NCBI RefSeq assembly: GCF_932526225.1
Contig: NC_064034.1
Coordinates: 14,210,887-14,274,886 of the forward strand
DNA from: Nematostella vectensis
Taxonomy: Eukaryota > Cnidaria > Anthozoa > Actiniaria > Edwardsiidae
Reading direction: 5' to 3'
Length of the DNA stretch: 64,000 bases
Each line of letters begins with the position of its first letter. Positions within the stretch are counted from its first letter, which is position 1. Shown piece after piece: positions 35,200 to 47,535 of this stretch. Under the pieces are notes generated by a model. It did no database searches and had not been told where the DNA came from. It saw nothing but the letters and a program-made list of their open reading frames with translations. Made by a program: the position numbers and the translations under genes.

Positions 35200-38100
35200 C
35201 ATTATTTTAAGCTAAGCTCCTTATCCTCTGTACATTACATCCATGCTAATCAAATCTGAGCTAAGCCCCTTATCAACTTTATATTAGACAACATTAATCA
35301 AAATGAGGAAAGCCCTTCAGCACTGCACATGAGGCCAATGCTAATCAAACTGAGCTAAGCCCCTTATAAACCGTTTATTTGACTAACACCAACCAAAATA
35401 TCCGCCCCATATCCACTCTACACCACATAAATGATAATCAAACTGAGCTGAGGCCCCTATCTACTGTACATCAGACCAATGATCATCAAACTAAAGTAAG
35501 CACCTTATCTAGTGCATTTAGACGCGCTAATGAAACAAAGCAAAGCCTCTCCTTCACAGTACAGAAGACTGGTGCTAATCAAACTTAGCTATGCCCCTTA
35601 TCCATTGTACATGAAACTCTTATTCAACAGAGCTGAGCCCCTTATCCAATAATAATCAAACTGATTTAAGCCCCTTGTATATTAGACTAAAACTACTCAA
35701 AGAAAAGACCCATATCCCCTCGACACCTGACCAATTAAATTCAGACTGAGCTGTGCCACTTATCCACTGTACGACAAACAAATTATAATCAAACTGTACA
35801 AAGCGACTTATTTACTTAAAAACAAGCCAATAATAATCAAACTGAACTAAGCAACTTATCCACCACACACCAAACTGATTCTAATCAAACAAAGCTCAGT
35901 CTGTTATCCACAGTACACGAGAGCTAAACTAACTCAACTGAGCTAAGGCCCTTATCCACCGTACATCAAATTGAACTAAGCTACTTATACATCGCATGCT
36001 AATCAAATTAAACTACACTGTTTGCCCCTTATCCACTATACACAAGACTTACCTAGGGCCCCTTATCCACTGTACAAATTACCAATGCTAATTCAACAGA
36101 GCTAAGCCCCTTGTCTACTGTTCTTCAGACAAATAATAAACAAACTGAATTAAGCCCGCCTATCCGCTGTTTATATGACCGGCTCCAACAAAACTGCTCT
36201 AAGCTCCTCAGCACTGCACAAGCAGCCAATGCTTCTTAAACTGAGCATAGCCCATTACTCCCCGCACACCAAAATGACGCTAAGCAAACTGAGCCAAGCC
36301 CCTTATCCACCACACACAAAACTGGTGCTAAGCAAACTGAGCTAAACCCCTTTAAAATCCACTGCACACCAAACTGACACTAAGCAAACTGAGCCAAGCC
36401 CCTTATCCACCGCACATCAAACTGGTGCTAAGCAAACTAAGCTAAAGCCCCTTATCCACTGCACACCAAACTGACACTAAGCAAACTGAACTATGCCCCT
36501 TATCCACTGCACATACTGATGCTTATCAAACTGGGCCATTTCCTTTATCCAATATACACAGACCAATACTAATCAAACTGAACTAAGCCTTATATTCACT
36601 GTACACAAGACCAACTCTAATTCAACTGAGCTTAGCACTTTATCCATTGCACACCAGACTGATGCAACACAAGACCAGCACTAACTCATTTAAGCTAAGC
36701 CCTCACCACAGCACACCAGACCACAGACAAATGCTAATCAAACTAATAAAGTACCTTAACCTCTGTACATCAAATTAAACTTTACCACTTATCCATCACA
36801 CACCAGACTGATGCCAATCAAAGTGAGTTAAGCCCCTCAAACACTGTACACAAGACCAACACTGACTCATCTGAGCCAGGGCCCTCAACACAGCACACTA
36901 GGCAAATGATAATCAAACTGAGCTAAGCCCAGTATCCACTGTAAACCAATATGAGGTAAGCCCCATCTGCTCTACAACAAACCAATGATAATCAAACTGA
37001 GTTATCAAAACAATAATAACCAAACTGAACTTAACACCTTATCCACTGTACACCAGACCAATGATAGTCTAATTCCCTTATCAACTCTACATCAAACAAA
37101 TATTAATCAAACTGAACTAAGCACCTTATCTAATGCATTTAGACAAACACGAATGAAACCGAGCAAAGCCTCATATCCACCACACACAAGACTGATGCTA
37201 TTCCAACTGAGCTTAAAAACCCCTTATTCACCACACCCAATACTGATGCTATTCAAACTGTGTTTAAGCCCCTTATTCACCACACACCATACTGATGCTA
37301 TTCAAACTGAGTTTAAGCCCCTTATTCACCACACACTATAATGATGCTATTTAAACTTAGCTTAAGCCCCTTATTCACACCACACACCATACTGACGCTA
37401 TTCCAACTGAGCTTAAGCCCCTTATACACCACACACCATACTGATGCAATTCAAACTGAGTCTAAGCCCCTTATACACCACACACCATACTGATGCTATT
37501 CAAACTGAGCTTAAGCCCCTTATTCACTACACACCATACTGATGCTATTCCAACTGAGCTTAAGCCCATTATTCACTACACACTATACTAGTGCTTAATC
37601 AAACTGGGCTTACTTATTCACTACACACCATACTGATGCTATTCAAACTGAGCTTAAGCCCCTTATTCACCACACCATACTGATGTTATTCAAACTGAGC
37701 TTAAGCCCCTTATTCACCACACACTATACTGATGCTATTCAAACTGAGCTTAAGCCCCTTATACACCACACACCATACTGATGCTATTCAAACTGAGCTG
37801 AAGCCCCTTATACACCACACACTATACTGATGCTATTCAAACTGAGCTTAAGCCCCTTATTCACTACACACCATACTGATGCTATTCAAACTGAGCTTAA
37901 GCCCGTTATTCACTACACACCATACGGATGCTAAGCCCCTTATTTACTTCACACCATACTGATGCTATTCAAACTGAGCTTCAGCCCCTTATTCACTACA
38001 CACCATACTGATGCTATTCCAACTGAGCTTAAGCCCATTATTCACTACACACTATACTGGTGCTTAATCAAACTGGGCTTACTTATTCACTACACACCAT

Positions 38101-40090
38101 ACTGATGCTATTCAAACTGAGCTTAAGCCCCTTATTCACCACACCATACTGATGTTATTCAAACTGAGCTTAAGCCCCTTATACACCACACACCATACTG
38201 ATGCTATTCAAACTGAGCTTAAGCCCCTTATACACCACACACTATACTGATGCTATTCAAACTGAGCTTAAGCCCCTTATTCACTACACACCATACTGAT
38301 GCTATTCAAACTGAGCTTAAGCCCGTTATTCACTATACACCATACGGATGCTAAGCCCCTTATTTACTTCACACCATACTGATGCTATTCAAACTGAGCT
38401 TAAGCCCCTTATTCACTACACACCATACTGGTGCTATTCAAACTGAGTTTAAGCCCCTTATTCACCACACACTATACTGATGCTATTCCAACTGAGCTAA
38501 AGCCCCTTATACACTACACACCATACTGATGCTATTCAAACTGAGCTTAAGCCCGTTATTCACTACACACTATACTGATGCTATTCAAACTGAGCTTAAG
38601 CCCCTTATTCACCACACACCATACTGATGTTATTCTAACTGAGCTTAAGCCCCTTATACACCACACACTATACTGGTGCTTAATCAAACTGGGCTTACTT
38701 ATTCACTACACACCATACTGATGCTATTCAAACTCAGCTTAAGCCACTTATTTACTACACACCATACTGATGTTATTCGATATGAGCTTAAGCCCCCCAT
38801 TCACTAAACACCATACCGATGCTATTCAAACTGAGTTTAAGCCCCTTATTCACCACACACTATACTGATGCTATTCCAACTGAGCTCAAGCCCCTTATTC
38901 ACCACACACCATACTGATGCTATTCAAACTGAGCTTAAGCCCCCTATTCACCACACACCATACTGATGCTATTCTAACTGAGCTTAAGCCCCTTATACAC
39001 TGCACACCATACTGATGCTATCCAAACTGAGCTTATTCACTACACACCATACTGATGCTATTCAAAGTGAGTTTAAGCCCCTTATACACCACACACTATA
39101 CTGATGCTATGCAAATGTTAATGACACTGAATTAAGCCCTTATCCACTGTAAACTAGACCAACACTAACTCATCTGAGCTATGCCCCACCAGAACCTAGT
39201 GTTTAGAATTAAGCCCCTATCCACTGTTCATCATCAGACTAATAATAATCAAAACAAGTTAAGCTCTTATCCACTGTTTATACGATCAGCTCTAATAAAA
39301 ATGAGCTAAGCCCCTCAGCACTGTATAAAGGCCAATGCTAAGCAAACTGAGCTGACTCCCTTATTCACTGTACAGAATTGAAATGCACAACACACCAGAT
39401 ACTGATGTCCAACACACACCAGATTCTGGTGCTTATCAAACTGAACCAGCCCATATCAACTGTACATAAGACTGAGCCAAGCACCTTTTCCATCAAATTG
39501 GACTTAAGCCAGTTATCAAACTGAGCTAAGCCCCTTGTACACAAGACAATCCTAATTCAACTGAGCTTAGCCCCTAGCCAACACACAAGGGGCCAATGCT
39601 AATCAAACTTAGCTACAAGTGCATTTTACGTCAAATTGAACTCAGCCAGTTGTCCATCACACACCAGACAAATGCTAATCAAACTGAGCTAGTATATGGG
39701 AACAATAATAATCAAACTGACTAGGTCCCTTATCAACCACACACCAGACTGATGCTAAGCATACTGAACTAAACCCCCTATTGTACACAAGACTGAGCTA
39801 AGCACCTTTTCCACTGTAAACCAGACCAATCCTAATTTAACTGTCCATGGCCCCTTATCCAATAATAATCAAAATGGAATTATGCACCGCACACCAGACT
39901 AATGCTAAGCAAACTGAGCTGAGCGCCTAATCCATTGTACATAAGACCAATGCTATTCAAACTGGGCTAATCCATATATTCACTGTACATAAGACCAATG
40001 CTATTCAAACTGAACCCCATATCTGCTGTACACGTGACCAACACTAATCAAACTGAGTTGAGCCTCTTATCCACCACACACCAGGCAGGG
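35200..40090 (+). repeat. ~4.9 kb minisatellite, ~49-bp unit
   Basis: The core unit is AAACTGAGCTTAAGCCCC followed by TTATTCACCACACACCATAC and TGATGCTATTC; spacing is 49 bp at, for example, 37741 to 37790. The core (about 37180-39110) is very uniform. The left (35200-37180) and right (39110-40090) flanks are degenerate, with variants such as TTATCCACTGTACACCAGACC. Inside the core, marker variants recur (CATACGGATGCTAAG at 37921 and 38341; TGCTTAATCAAACTGGGC at ~37593, ~38060 and ~38670), indicating block duplications of ~420-470 bp or more. Roughly 100 units in total. No gene lies inside; short frames are by-products. Confidence 0.95.
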
Positions 40091-40798
40091 CAGTAGAAGT
40101 GATTATTTAACCTGAAAAGAAAAAAAATAATAAAAGTAACAGTTATTGATTAAGCGCCTTTTTGTAGAGGTTATATACAGTAAAAAAGAACATGCAAAAC
40201 AACAGACAGGTGATACAACTATTGCAGGTAGACTGGGCAATTCCACATGAGATATGCAATATCAAGATTTTTTCAAATTACATTGAGCCTTCCAAACCAT
40301 TGAGCCTTATGAAAATGATAAAATATTGAGAATTTGGGTTCACACCCATTTCACAGGGCTCACTTTAAAAGGGGCTTGTGCCTTGGATTGAAAAAAAATC
40401 CAGATTTCTCACTTGTTTCCGCATGAGGACACATTATTGTGGACATTACTTAATGTCCACAACGTTGACATATTTAAGTTTAATTTAGGAAAAAAGCTTC
40501 ACATAAATGTGAAGAATCATTAAAATTCATCTTTTAGATACATGCATCTTTTATGTAAAAAATAAAAATTGAGAATATCTATCCTACTTATATCATATTT
40601 TTTTTTAAAAAAGAAAGGTTGATTTTTATGTTATCTCTGCAATACTTCTATTTCAATGAATAAAAAAAACTGGATGTCATTTTTTTGGGGAAAGCTACAG
40701 TACGACTTTTGCAGTGAATGGTATGAGAAGCAATTTAAAGTAGAATTAGAAACAAATGTCAATTTTTGTCTTTTGTCTGTCTGGAAATCGTCATTCTC
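40091..40798. other. No gene seen
   Basis: AT-rich sequence with several poly-A/T runs and no recognisable coding or repeat structure. Confidence 0.4.
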
Positions 40799-40804
40799 CA
40801 TACA

Positions 40805-41298
40805 CAGAGCTTCTGGAATTACGCAAAAAAAAAAAACCCTCAAAATTACGCGGGATTCTTTACTAAATTATGCGCTAAATTACACGGAATATCAACTGTT
40901 ACGCCCAAACTACATTTTGTACCGAAGGAAAGCACAAAATAACTTGAAAAGGTGATTTTTTTGTGTGAAAATAGGCAAGTTTTCATTGGCTCCTAGCTAC
41001 CAGCCTATAAAAAAGGTATTATATTATTAGTCCTAGGCCTTCGCAGTTTAGCAAAGAGCACCTAGTCATTTTATTTGTTTTCGAAATTCCGTTCGAAACA
41101 TTGCACTCTTACGAAGAATATCTCTCTTTTTTTACGAGAAATAGAGGTAAGAACCCATCAGCTGTGCAATTAAATGTTTTGTCTTTCAAAATTTATCCAA
41201 ATTATGTGGGATTACATGGAAATTTGTGTATTACGCGGATTACACGGAAAAAGTTAAATTATGCGCTTCCGCACAAGCGCATAATTCCAGAAGCCCTG
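40805..41298. mobile_element. 494-bp hAT-like MITE
   Basis: The left end CAGAGCTTCTGGAATTACGC is the inverse of the right end GCGCATAATTCCAGAAGCCCTG, and CATACA is repeated directly on both sides (40799-40804, 41299-41304). Internally, TTACGCGG/ATTATGCGC motifs recur. CAG ends resemble hAT elements; a 6-bp rather than 8-bp duplication leaves the superfamily open. Confidence 0.65.
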
Positions 41299-41304
41299 CA
41301 TACA

Positions 41305-42916
41305 TGAGACGTAAGACCAAAACAATGAGCTTGTCACAAGTTTGAAGAACAAGAGGCTAAAAGTAAACATAAAGGAGAAACTTTTACATTTGGAAGGCCA
41401 GCTTATTCCCTATAAAAATAGAAAAAATGTGCACTCTATAAACAAATGGAGGGTTCAACTTTGAAATAAATATGAGTGTTTGCATAACTTGTATAAAATA
41501 TTTGGATGTTTTGGATTGGACAAAAATCCAGATTTATGCTGTTTTAAGTATGAGCAGAGCTTGATGTGCCCTAAAATTGGATTGGGATGACTTACAACTT
41601 CTGGTTTAGGGCTGGATTTCAATATAAATTGTTGCTGATTTGCTGCAATGATAATGCTATGGAGAACATTTCCCATTTGTTATTAGAGAGAAGTAGGTAC
41701 TATACCCATTATAGACCACAAAAATTGATGGCAAGGAAATTTAATAGAAAACGATCGCAAGATAGAAGTGTTTTACTGACCATATTATCGAAAGCTCTTA
41801 CCTAATATCAGACTTCTTTGTGAGAGTAATACAAAAAAAATGCAAGTATTTTAACTGTAACTAAAATACCACAGACAATAATTGTTGACGAATTTAGTTT
41901 TTAAAAGTCATGTTTGTAAATGTGTGAAGGCTCAAATTTATGTTGAATAATTCAGCAAATGTTAGACTGTCTGATAATACAGTAGGTTGCAAGGGTAATG
42001 TACTGTCCAAACAAATCAGGAATACAGAAAGAGAGGCCAAATAGCATCCTGAGACATCAACAACAAAAAGGAAGGTTTTTAAACTCGCCATGAGGTGCAT
42101 GAGTAAAGATTATTTCTTGTTTTGGGAATTATAGCCAAATTCCTTGTTGTGCGACCTCCAAAAATCCAAAATCCCTTTCTTTGTTTGATAATGGTGCGTA
42201 GTCAATCAAACCAAACAATCAAAACCAGCTGTAATAAACACCAAGTCTTGTAAAAAGCTTTGGAAAACATTGTTCTCTAAATGTCAGTTCTTCAACTTGA
42301 TGAGTCAGTTTTCAGCTTGTTTTCCTATGAAGTGAGATTGTTATGATTTTTTTTTGCAACTGTCCAATAATAGGTACCGTCTGAAAATAGGTATGAGTAC
42401 CAACACCCTATATCAAACAAATTTCATTATCCTCTTTATCAAATATTCTGGCATAGAATACAAATATTGTGGTCAATTTGTTTAAAAGCCATGTAAATGT
42501 TTATTCATATTAACATTATATCAGTCATAAAAACACTAACAGCTTTCTTAACTTGAACTGTTTTAATATTAGCTTATCTATTTGATAACCCATTAAGCAT
42601 TGTGGGTTATGAGACATGGGCTCCTTAGCAGTGTGGTACGCCAGTTCAGGAAGAAAGGAAGTAATATAATGGTTCATTGTCCTTGTGAAAATGCCAAAAA
42701 GTCATGAAGATATTCAGCAGAAATCGCAAGCTGTGCACCAACTATCAGTGTAATGGTGAACGGCTAAGACGGAAAGATGCCGAGAAATGGCAATTTCTAG
42801 TGAGAATTCGCCCCAATTCAGAAGGAAATCTGTGCAGTTATGGCTTCTCTTTTAATAAAACTGTACCTGTATCTCCTTAAAAGGAAATAGTGTGAACAGG
42901 AAACCATTTAACCATT
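41305..42916. other. No gene seen
   Basis: Unique AT-rich sequence. Short frames lack conserved motifs. Confidence 0.4.
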
Positions 42917-42956
42917 TCATAATCCCATGACAATTAAAGACTTATTAGAGATGACA

Positions 42957-43166
42957 TTAAATTTTAACAAAGAAGCAGTAAGCTGTTCCTGTGTGCTGTT
43001 CATTGATGAGTGTCCGCAGATAAGTCTTGTTGTTTTCTCTTGAATTTGTAGAGTTATCATAGATAAATATACACATTTTTTTGTCAAACAGTTCCTCTGA
43101 CTTGATTTCAGAGGTTTGCAATAATGCACGGTTATTGATTAAATCGACCAAATCATGATAGCTACA
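42957..43166 (-). other. Possible exon of unrecognised gene
   Basis: On the minus strand an acceptor-like TTTCCTCTGTGTAG is followed by a frame reading HDLVDLINNRALLQTSEIK and MCIFIYDNSTNSRENNKTYL, ending TGTAYCFFVKI with a stop. The amino-acid composition is protein-like, but I cannot assign a family and no neighbouring exon is evident. Confidence 0.25.
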
Positions 43167-44074
43167 CAGAGGAAATCTTGCATGTGATTCACCCCGAGCT
43201 TACATAATATTCTATCTAATCCTTGCAATACTTTGAAGCTTTGAAAACTGTTTGGTAAACTGGCAAAACCGAAAGTGTACGACGTTCTGCTACCAAGCTG
43301 CCATTTTGAACTATTGGTTTACTGCGAATAAAATGCCAGAGTGGCCTGGAGTCGAATGTTTTGATGGCCAATGTTAATCCATTTTTTCCCTCCTTCCCAA
43401 ACTGGCATTCTCCCCACTGCTTAGAGCTTAGCTGCTTAGTGTATCCAACCGGAAGTAATATTGCAAAAGTGAAAAGGTAAACTTTTAGGCCAAAATGGAC
43501 AAAAATACCACAATATTCATATTGGTTGCCAGATTTGCTAAAGATGACCCCCGAGGTGTTAGCAGGAACTAATGAACTAGATGTTCACATAGTCATGTTT
43601 GGGCTGAAGAAAACAAATGTGCCATATGACTGTCAATTAGTTTAACTAAGACAAAATGAAGATGCAGTAAACAAAGCATAAATATTGAAAATAAAACCTA
43701 AAATCGTCAGAAATGTGTAATGAAAGCCCGTTTAGATTTGAAAGGCAATTAAAAAAAACCGGTTCAAATTTTAATATGGATTTTTCGCGCTTATTTTAAA
43801 AGGTGTCATTAAGTACTCATAAGTATTGCGCGCATGTACAAACAACAAACTATCGACAAACAAAAATTATTGCTTCAAAACCTATCCATACATCGCTTAT
43901 TTTTCGTTTTGTTTCAAGAAAGGTTGATGAGTAGGTTATGTTATATATAGAGCCACTTTATTTTATGCTTGTCTTTACGGAGCTACGCACTCACTGAAGA
44001 AATGAATAAATTTTGTTCGGCTCGAGCGAGAATACAAGGTTGAGGATTAGTTAATAAAACAAATCACGATTATC
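43167..44074. other. No gene seen
   Basis: Unique sequence between the possible exon and gypsy-3; nothing recognisable. Confidence 0.4.
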
Positions 44075-44079
44075 ATTAT

Positions 44080-44211
44080 TAGATAAGAGTGCTTCTTTTT
44101 CCTGTTTGCAATGATGTTTTATTACATGAACGAACGGAATGATAAAGAACTACAATGAGTTCTGACCGGGCTAGTCCCAGTCCTTCCACAGGGACTTCAA
44201 ACAATGCTCTA
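44080..44211 (-). repeat. gypsy-3 3' LTR
   Basis: In sense orientation it runs TAGAGCATTG ... CTCTTATCTA, with TAGA/TCTA instead of TG/CA ends. It contains AATAAA. The polypurine tract lies directly upstream in the sense direction. Confidence 0.9.
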
Positions 44212-44311
44212 TCTCCCCCCAAGTATTTAGTGTTCCTGCATGGTGGGGATGATAAATACTGATATATAACATAACAATATAACAATGTGTCCTTTTGACT
44301 AATGTTTGTGT

Positions 44312-46156
44312 TCATTGTTCAAGTAGTCCTTTCTTGTTGTAGTCCTGTAGCCTCCTTAGGGCTAAGGGTATCTTCTTCTCAAGTGGGGGGTTGAATGGGG
44401 GTTTGGCTGGGCTTACTGGTTCGGATGCTTCCGCTGATCCTGGCTCAGTTTCTGGTGGTCTGGTTGGTGTATCACTGCCTGTTGTCCCAGTTCCTGGCCC
44501 AGTGTCTCTCGTGAGCGGGGGGCTAGGTCGTGTGGGTGTTTCGACGGAAATTCCAGTGGGGCTTGTTGTTGCTGTGCCTTTTGGGAGTTTGGTTAGGCTT
44601 TCTTTCGGTCTTGCTTGGGTTGCTCGGCTGATGAATTTGAGGTCATCGTTGAGTATCCGTGGTGGCTGTGGTGCTTGGACAGGGATGTATTTCCGTAAGA
44701 ATTTCCGGTTACGGAGAGTTATCCTTCCGGAGCCGTCGACACGCACAACGTATTGGTCAAATTGCCGTACCTCAATGACAATGCCTGTCTTGTCCCATCG
44801 TGTTGGATTGGGGCCTGTCTGGTTCTGGATCCTCACGTGGTGTCCTATGGCAAGAGGGGGAAGTCTCTTTGTATGTTGTGACCATCTCTCTGCTGCCCTC
44901 ATGTGTCTGTTCCTTAAAGCTTCTTCTCTGAGGGCAAGGGTGTCCCGCCAAGTGGGGTGTGGGATATAGTGCCCTGGGAGGATCGGGATTGAATCCTTGA
45001 TTGGTCTGCCGAATATGCATTGTGCTGGTAACAGTTTGGTGCTTGGGTCTGGGGTGTTGCGGTATTGAAGTATCGCTTGTTGGAAGGCATTGGTGTTGAG
45101 TTCACCATGTGGGCCGGTGTTGTTGGTGATGAGCCGCTTGACGGTTTTCACTCCTATTTCAGCTCTACTGTTGGAGTGGGGAAACGCTACTGAGGATAGG
45201 CGGTGGTGGACTCCCCACTCCTTGAGGAACTGCTGTGTAGGATTGGCGACAAATTCTGGTCCACCGTCACTTGCGCACTCATCAGGGATGCCAAAGGTGC
45301 AGAAGGTGCGCCTCAGACATTCTACTAGGCCGGCGGAGCCATCACGAGCCTTTTCGACGATTGGCCAGTTAGAGTATCTGTCCACTGCTACCAGGTAAGT
45401 GCTGCCTTTGTAGTGGAAGAAGTCAGCACAGATGCATTGGAATGGGTAGGCTGGCAGTATTGGTGGGTAGGGTGGGGCGCTTGGCTGTGAAGGTGTTATG
45501 CGGTTACAGTAGGAGCATCGTTCCCGTAAGGCGACAATGGCAGGTGTGATTCCTGGCCAAAAGACTGATGACTCGGCGCGGGCAGTCATGGATGTCACGC
45601 CTTGGTGTGCAGAGTGGAGTGCTTTAAGTATCACCTCTCGTAGGGTTGGGGGAATGACGATGCGATCCTTGTAAAGGATGACTCCATCGATGGTGTGGAG
45701 GTCGTGCCGGAATCTGTGGTATTCTTGGAGTGCTGGGGCGAGGTCGTACTGCGCTTCTGGGAAGCCGGACTCAATGATGGCGGTCAGGGAGTGGAGATTT
45801 GGGTCGCTGGTGGTTTCTAGTTTCACCGTCTCCCAGGTAACGGCCATGGTGTTGAGGGTGGATGTGGCTGAGGATACCAGCTCTTTGTCGATCCCGTAGG
45901 AGCAGGATTCTTCTGGTGGCTCCCTAGTGCGAAGGCTTGCGAGGGCAGCGTTGGCTGGGTGAGGGCTGTTGGAGGCATCGATGGTAGCTATGTCGTCAGG
46001 CAGCGTCATCATTTCAGGGGTTGTTGAGCCCGTTGGGTGGCGTGAGATGGCATCCACAGCTTTGTGTCTTGCTCCAGGGATGTGGACCATGCGGAACTTG
46101 TAACGGAGGGTCTTCTCTTTGAGGTTCCTGTATCTGAGTTCCTCAATGTCTTTGGG
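44312..46156 (-). CDS. pol: gypsy-3 truncated Pol: RNase H end plus complete integrase
   Basis: The in-frame coding sequence begins at 46156 without a start codon (last RNase H residues, NLKEKTLRYKF); the first ATG is at 46090 and gives 592 codons. From that ATG: zinc finger H159, H162, C192, C195; catalytic D223 (CADFFHYKG), D275 (SDGGPEF) and E311 (NSRAEIGVK), with exact D-35-E spacing; then a GPY/F-like module (GPNPTRWDKTG ... RKFLRKYIP) and a Pro/Thr-rich tail. Integrase inserts element cDNA into the host genome. The frame is undamaged although the protein would lack protease and reverse transcriptase. No chromodomain is seen. Confidence 0.85.
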   Translation of the reverse strand, partial: PKDIEELRYRNLKEKTLRYKFRMVHIPGARHKAVDAISRHPTGSTTPEMMTLPDDIATIDASNSPHPANAALASLRTREPPEESCSYGIDKELVSSATSTLNTMAVTWETVKLETTSDPNLHSLTAIIESGFPEAQYDLAPALQEYHRFRHDLHTIDGVILYKDRIVIPPTLREVILKALHSAHQGVTSMTARAESSVFWPGITPAIVALRERCSYCNRITPSQPSAPPYPPILPAYPFQCICADFFHYKGSTYLVAVDRYSNWPIVEKARDGSAGLVECLRRTFCTFGIPDECASDGGPEFVANPTQQFLKEWGVHHRLSSVAFPHSNSRAEIGVKTVKRLITNNTGPHGELNTNAFQQAILQYRNTPDPSTKLLPAQCIFGRPIKDSIPILPGHYIPHPTWRDTLALREEALRNRHMRAAERWSQHTKRLPPLAIGHHVRIQNQTGPNPTRWDKTGIVIEVRQFDQYVVRVDGSGRITLRNRKFLRKYIPVQAPQPPRILNDDLKFISRATQARPKESLTKLPKGTATTSPTGISVETPTRPSPPLTRDTGPGTGTTGSDTPTRPPETEPGSAEASEPVSPAKPPFNPPLEKKIPLALRRLQDYNKKGLLEQ

Positions 46157-46178
46157 AACTCATTGTAGTTCTTTATCA
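46157..46178 (-). promoter_or_regulatory. gypsy-3 putative self-priming primer-binding site
   Basis: The 22 nt immediately downstream of the 5' LTR in sense (starting TGATAAAGAACTAC) are the exact reverse complement of LTR nucleotides 51-72 (plus-strand 46239-46260, and likewise in the 3' LTR). The site does not begin with TGG, as a tRNA-primed element would. If transcription starts near LTR nucleotide 51, the RNA 5' end could fold back and prime, as in Tf1. Confidence 0.55.
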
Positions 46179-46310
46179 TAGATAAGAGTGCTTCTTTTTC
46201 CTGTTTGCAATGATGTTTTATTACATGAACGAACGGAATGATAAAGAACTACAATGAGTTCTGACCGGGCTAGTCCCAGTCCTTCCACAGGGACTCCAAA
46301 CAATGCTCTA
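46179..46310 (-). repeat. gypsy-3 5' LTR
   Basis: The 132-bp partner of the left LTR, one mismatch between them. It carries AATAAA and the segment complementary to the adjacent primer site. Confidence 0.9.
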
Positions 46311-46315
46311 ATTAT

Positions 46316-47535
46316 CATTTAAACTTACCTTCCGGATGTGCTCCAAAATCTTTATACAACGTATTTAGAAATTAAAAATGGATGTTTAACTTCGGATGGT
46401 GGATGATTTTCGATGATGAAGGATCGTGCAACCACGGCTCGTCTCGAAAACAGTTCTCCAACTCAAACTGTCTTCAGATAAACTGTTGCCAAGGTAACAC
46501 TACAAATGATATATACCACAGGAGTCCCGTCGAATGAGCGTGCATTATTCCTTCTGTATCTCAATGATGTATTTGTGGATTCTTTTATTAATACTTATTT
46601 ACTTTAACGAAAATTTGAAAGACCTGTCAACTAATCTTCAGATTATATAATAAAGAGGTATCTCAGAAATTATGAAAAAATATAAAACGTAGAAATCGAG
46701 GATCAATGTTTTTACAGACTAATAGTGACTGGGTGTTTCCAAAACTTTAAATTAAAGTCCGTATAACCACCTTTCACTAGCAGAAAGAAACATTGATAAG
46801 CTTTCAAATTATGAAAAGGAAATTGAATTTGATTGAGATTTAGGTTTCCTACAGAACTTTGAAAATTGATGGTCATTTTCTTGGCCGCACAAAACGGGGA
46901 TTGAATCTTAGGGTACTATCGTTTTCTGTTTTGGCAAAGAAGTCTAAACAACTCTTTTAAATAATATCGATCAACCACTCCTTTGTTATTGTTTAATACA
47001 GTGGTTTATTTGCAAAAAAAAACTTCAACATAACAATACACGAATGAAGTCTGATACGTTATTGACGATATTTGATTGAAAATATTTTGGTTACTCGCTT
47101 GAACTAGCTGATGGAAACGGATGTTTTGTGTGATTCGGCATTAAATAGGAGTATAAAATGGTGGCGTGATTAGCCTTCTTTAAGCTCGTAAAAATTCTGA
47201 GACGGCAATCACAAAATAATAACTCGATTTTGCATTGCTACCTACACTAAAAAAATTGCATTGCTACCTACACACTACCCAAAGGAAAACGGAAGACATG
47301 TGAATGGAATCATCACAGGTAGCTCGAGCTCTTTATTTATCTCTATTGAGTAAACATAAACATGAAAAAGGAACAAAAGACTTATCGAAGAGGAAAGTGT
47401 TGTTTAGGGCGTTAGCCCTTATTGACAGCAAAATAGACAATCCCCATTCAAAGTAGGGATTGTTAAAAATAACTCCGTTTGCATAGATTACACCGTGTAA
47501 GAGTGCATCATATATGTTTTCGCAAAAGTATTTGC
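46316..47535. other. No gene seen
   Basis: AT-rich unique sequence. A short doublet AAAATTGCATTGCTACCTACAC occurs near 47230-47275 but no gene or element is recognised. Confidence 0.4.

Larger units (their letters stand above)
44080..46310 (-). mobile_element. gypsy-3: internally deleted Ty3/gypsy element with complete ends
   Basis: It is bounded by two 132-bp LTRs with a 5-bp target duplication ATTAT (44075-44079, 46311-46315). The LTRs differ at a single base by eye (44197 T, 46296 C), so the insertion is recent. Between the 5' LTR and the coding region, gag, protease, reverse transcriptase and most of RNase H are missing. The integrase frame is intact. A polypurine tract TTGGGGGGAGA (44212-44222) precedes the 3' LTR. 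The element is non-autonomous, but both ends are competent-looking. Confidence 0.9.

Noticed and set aside
35200..40090. CRISPR array
   Set aside because: Repeats are contiguous without unique spacers, flanks degrade gradually, and the DNA is eukaryotic with no cas genes.
44391..44969. 192-codon plus-strand frame
   Set aside because: It is the antisense of the low-complexity C-terminal tail and GPY/F region of gypsy-3 Pol.
45250..45290. Second hammerhead core on the minus strand (CTGATGAGTGCGCAAG)
   Set aside because: No GAAA box or stem III follows, and the sequence codes for the integrase catalytic region of gypsy-3.
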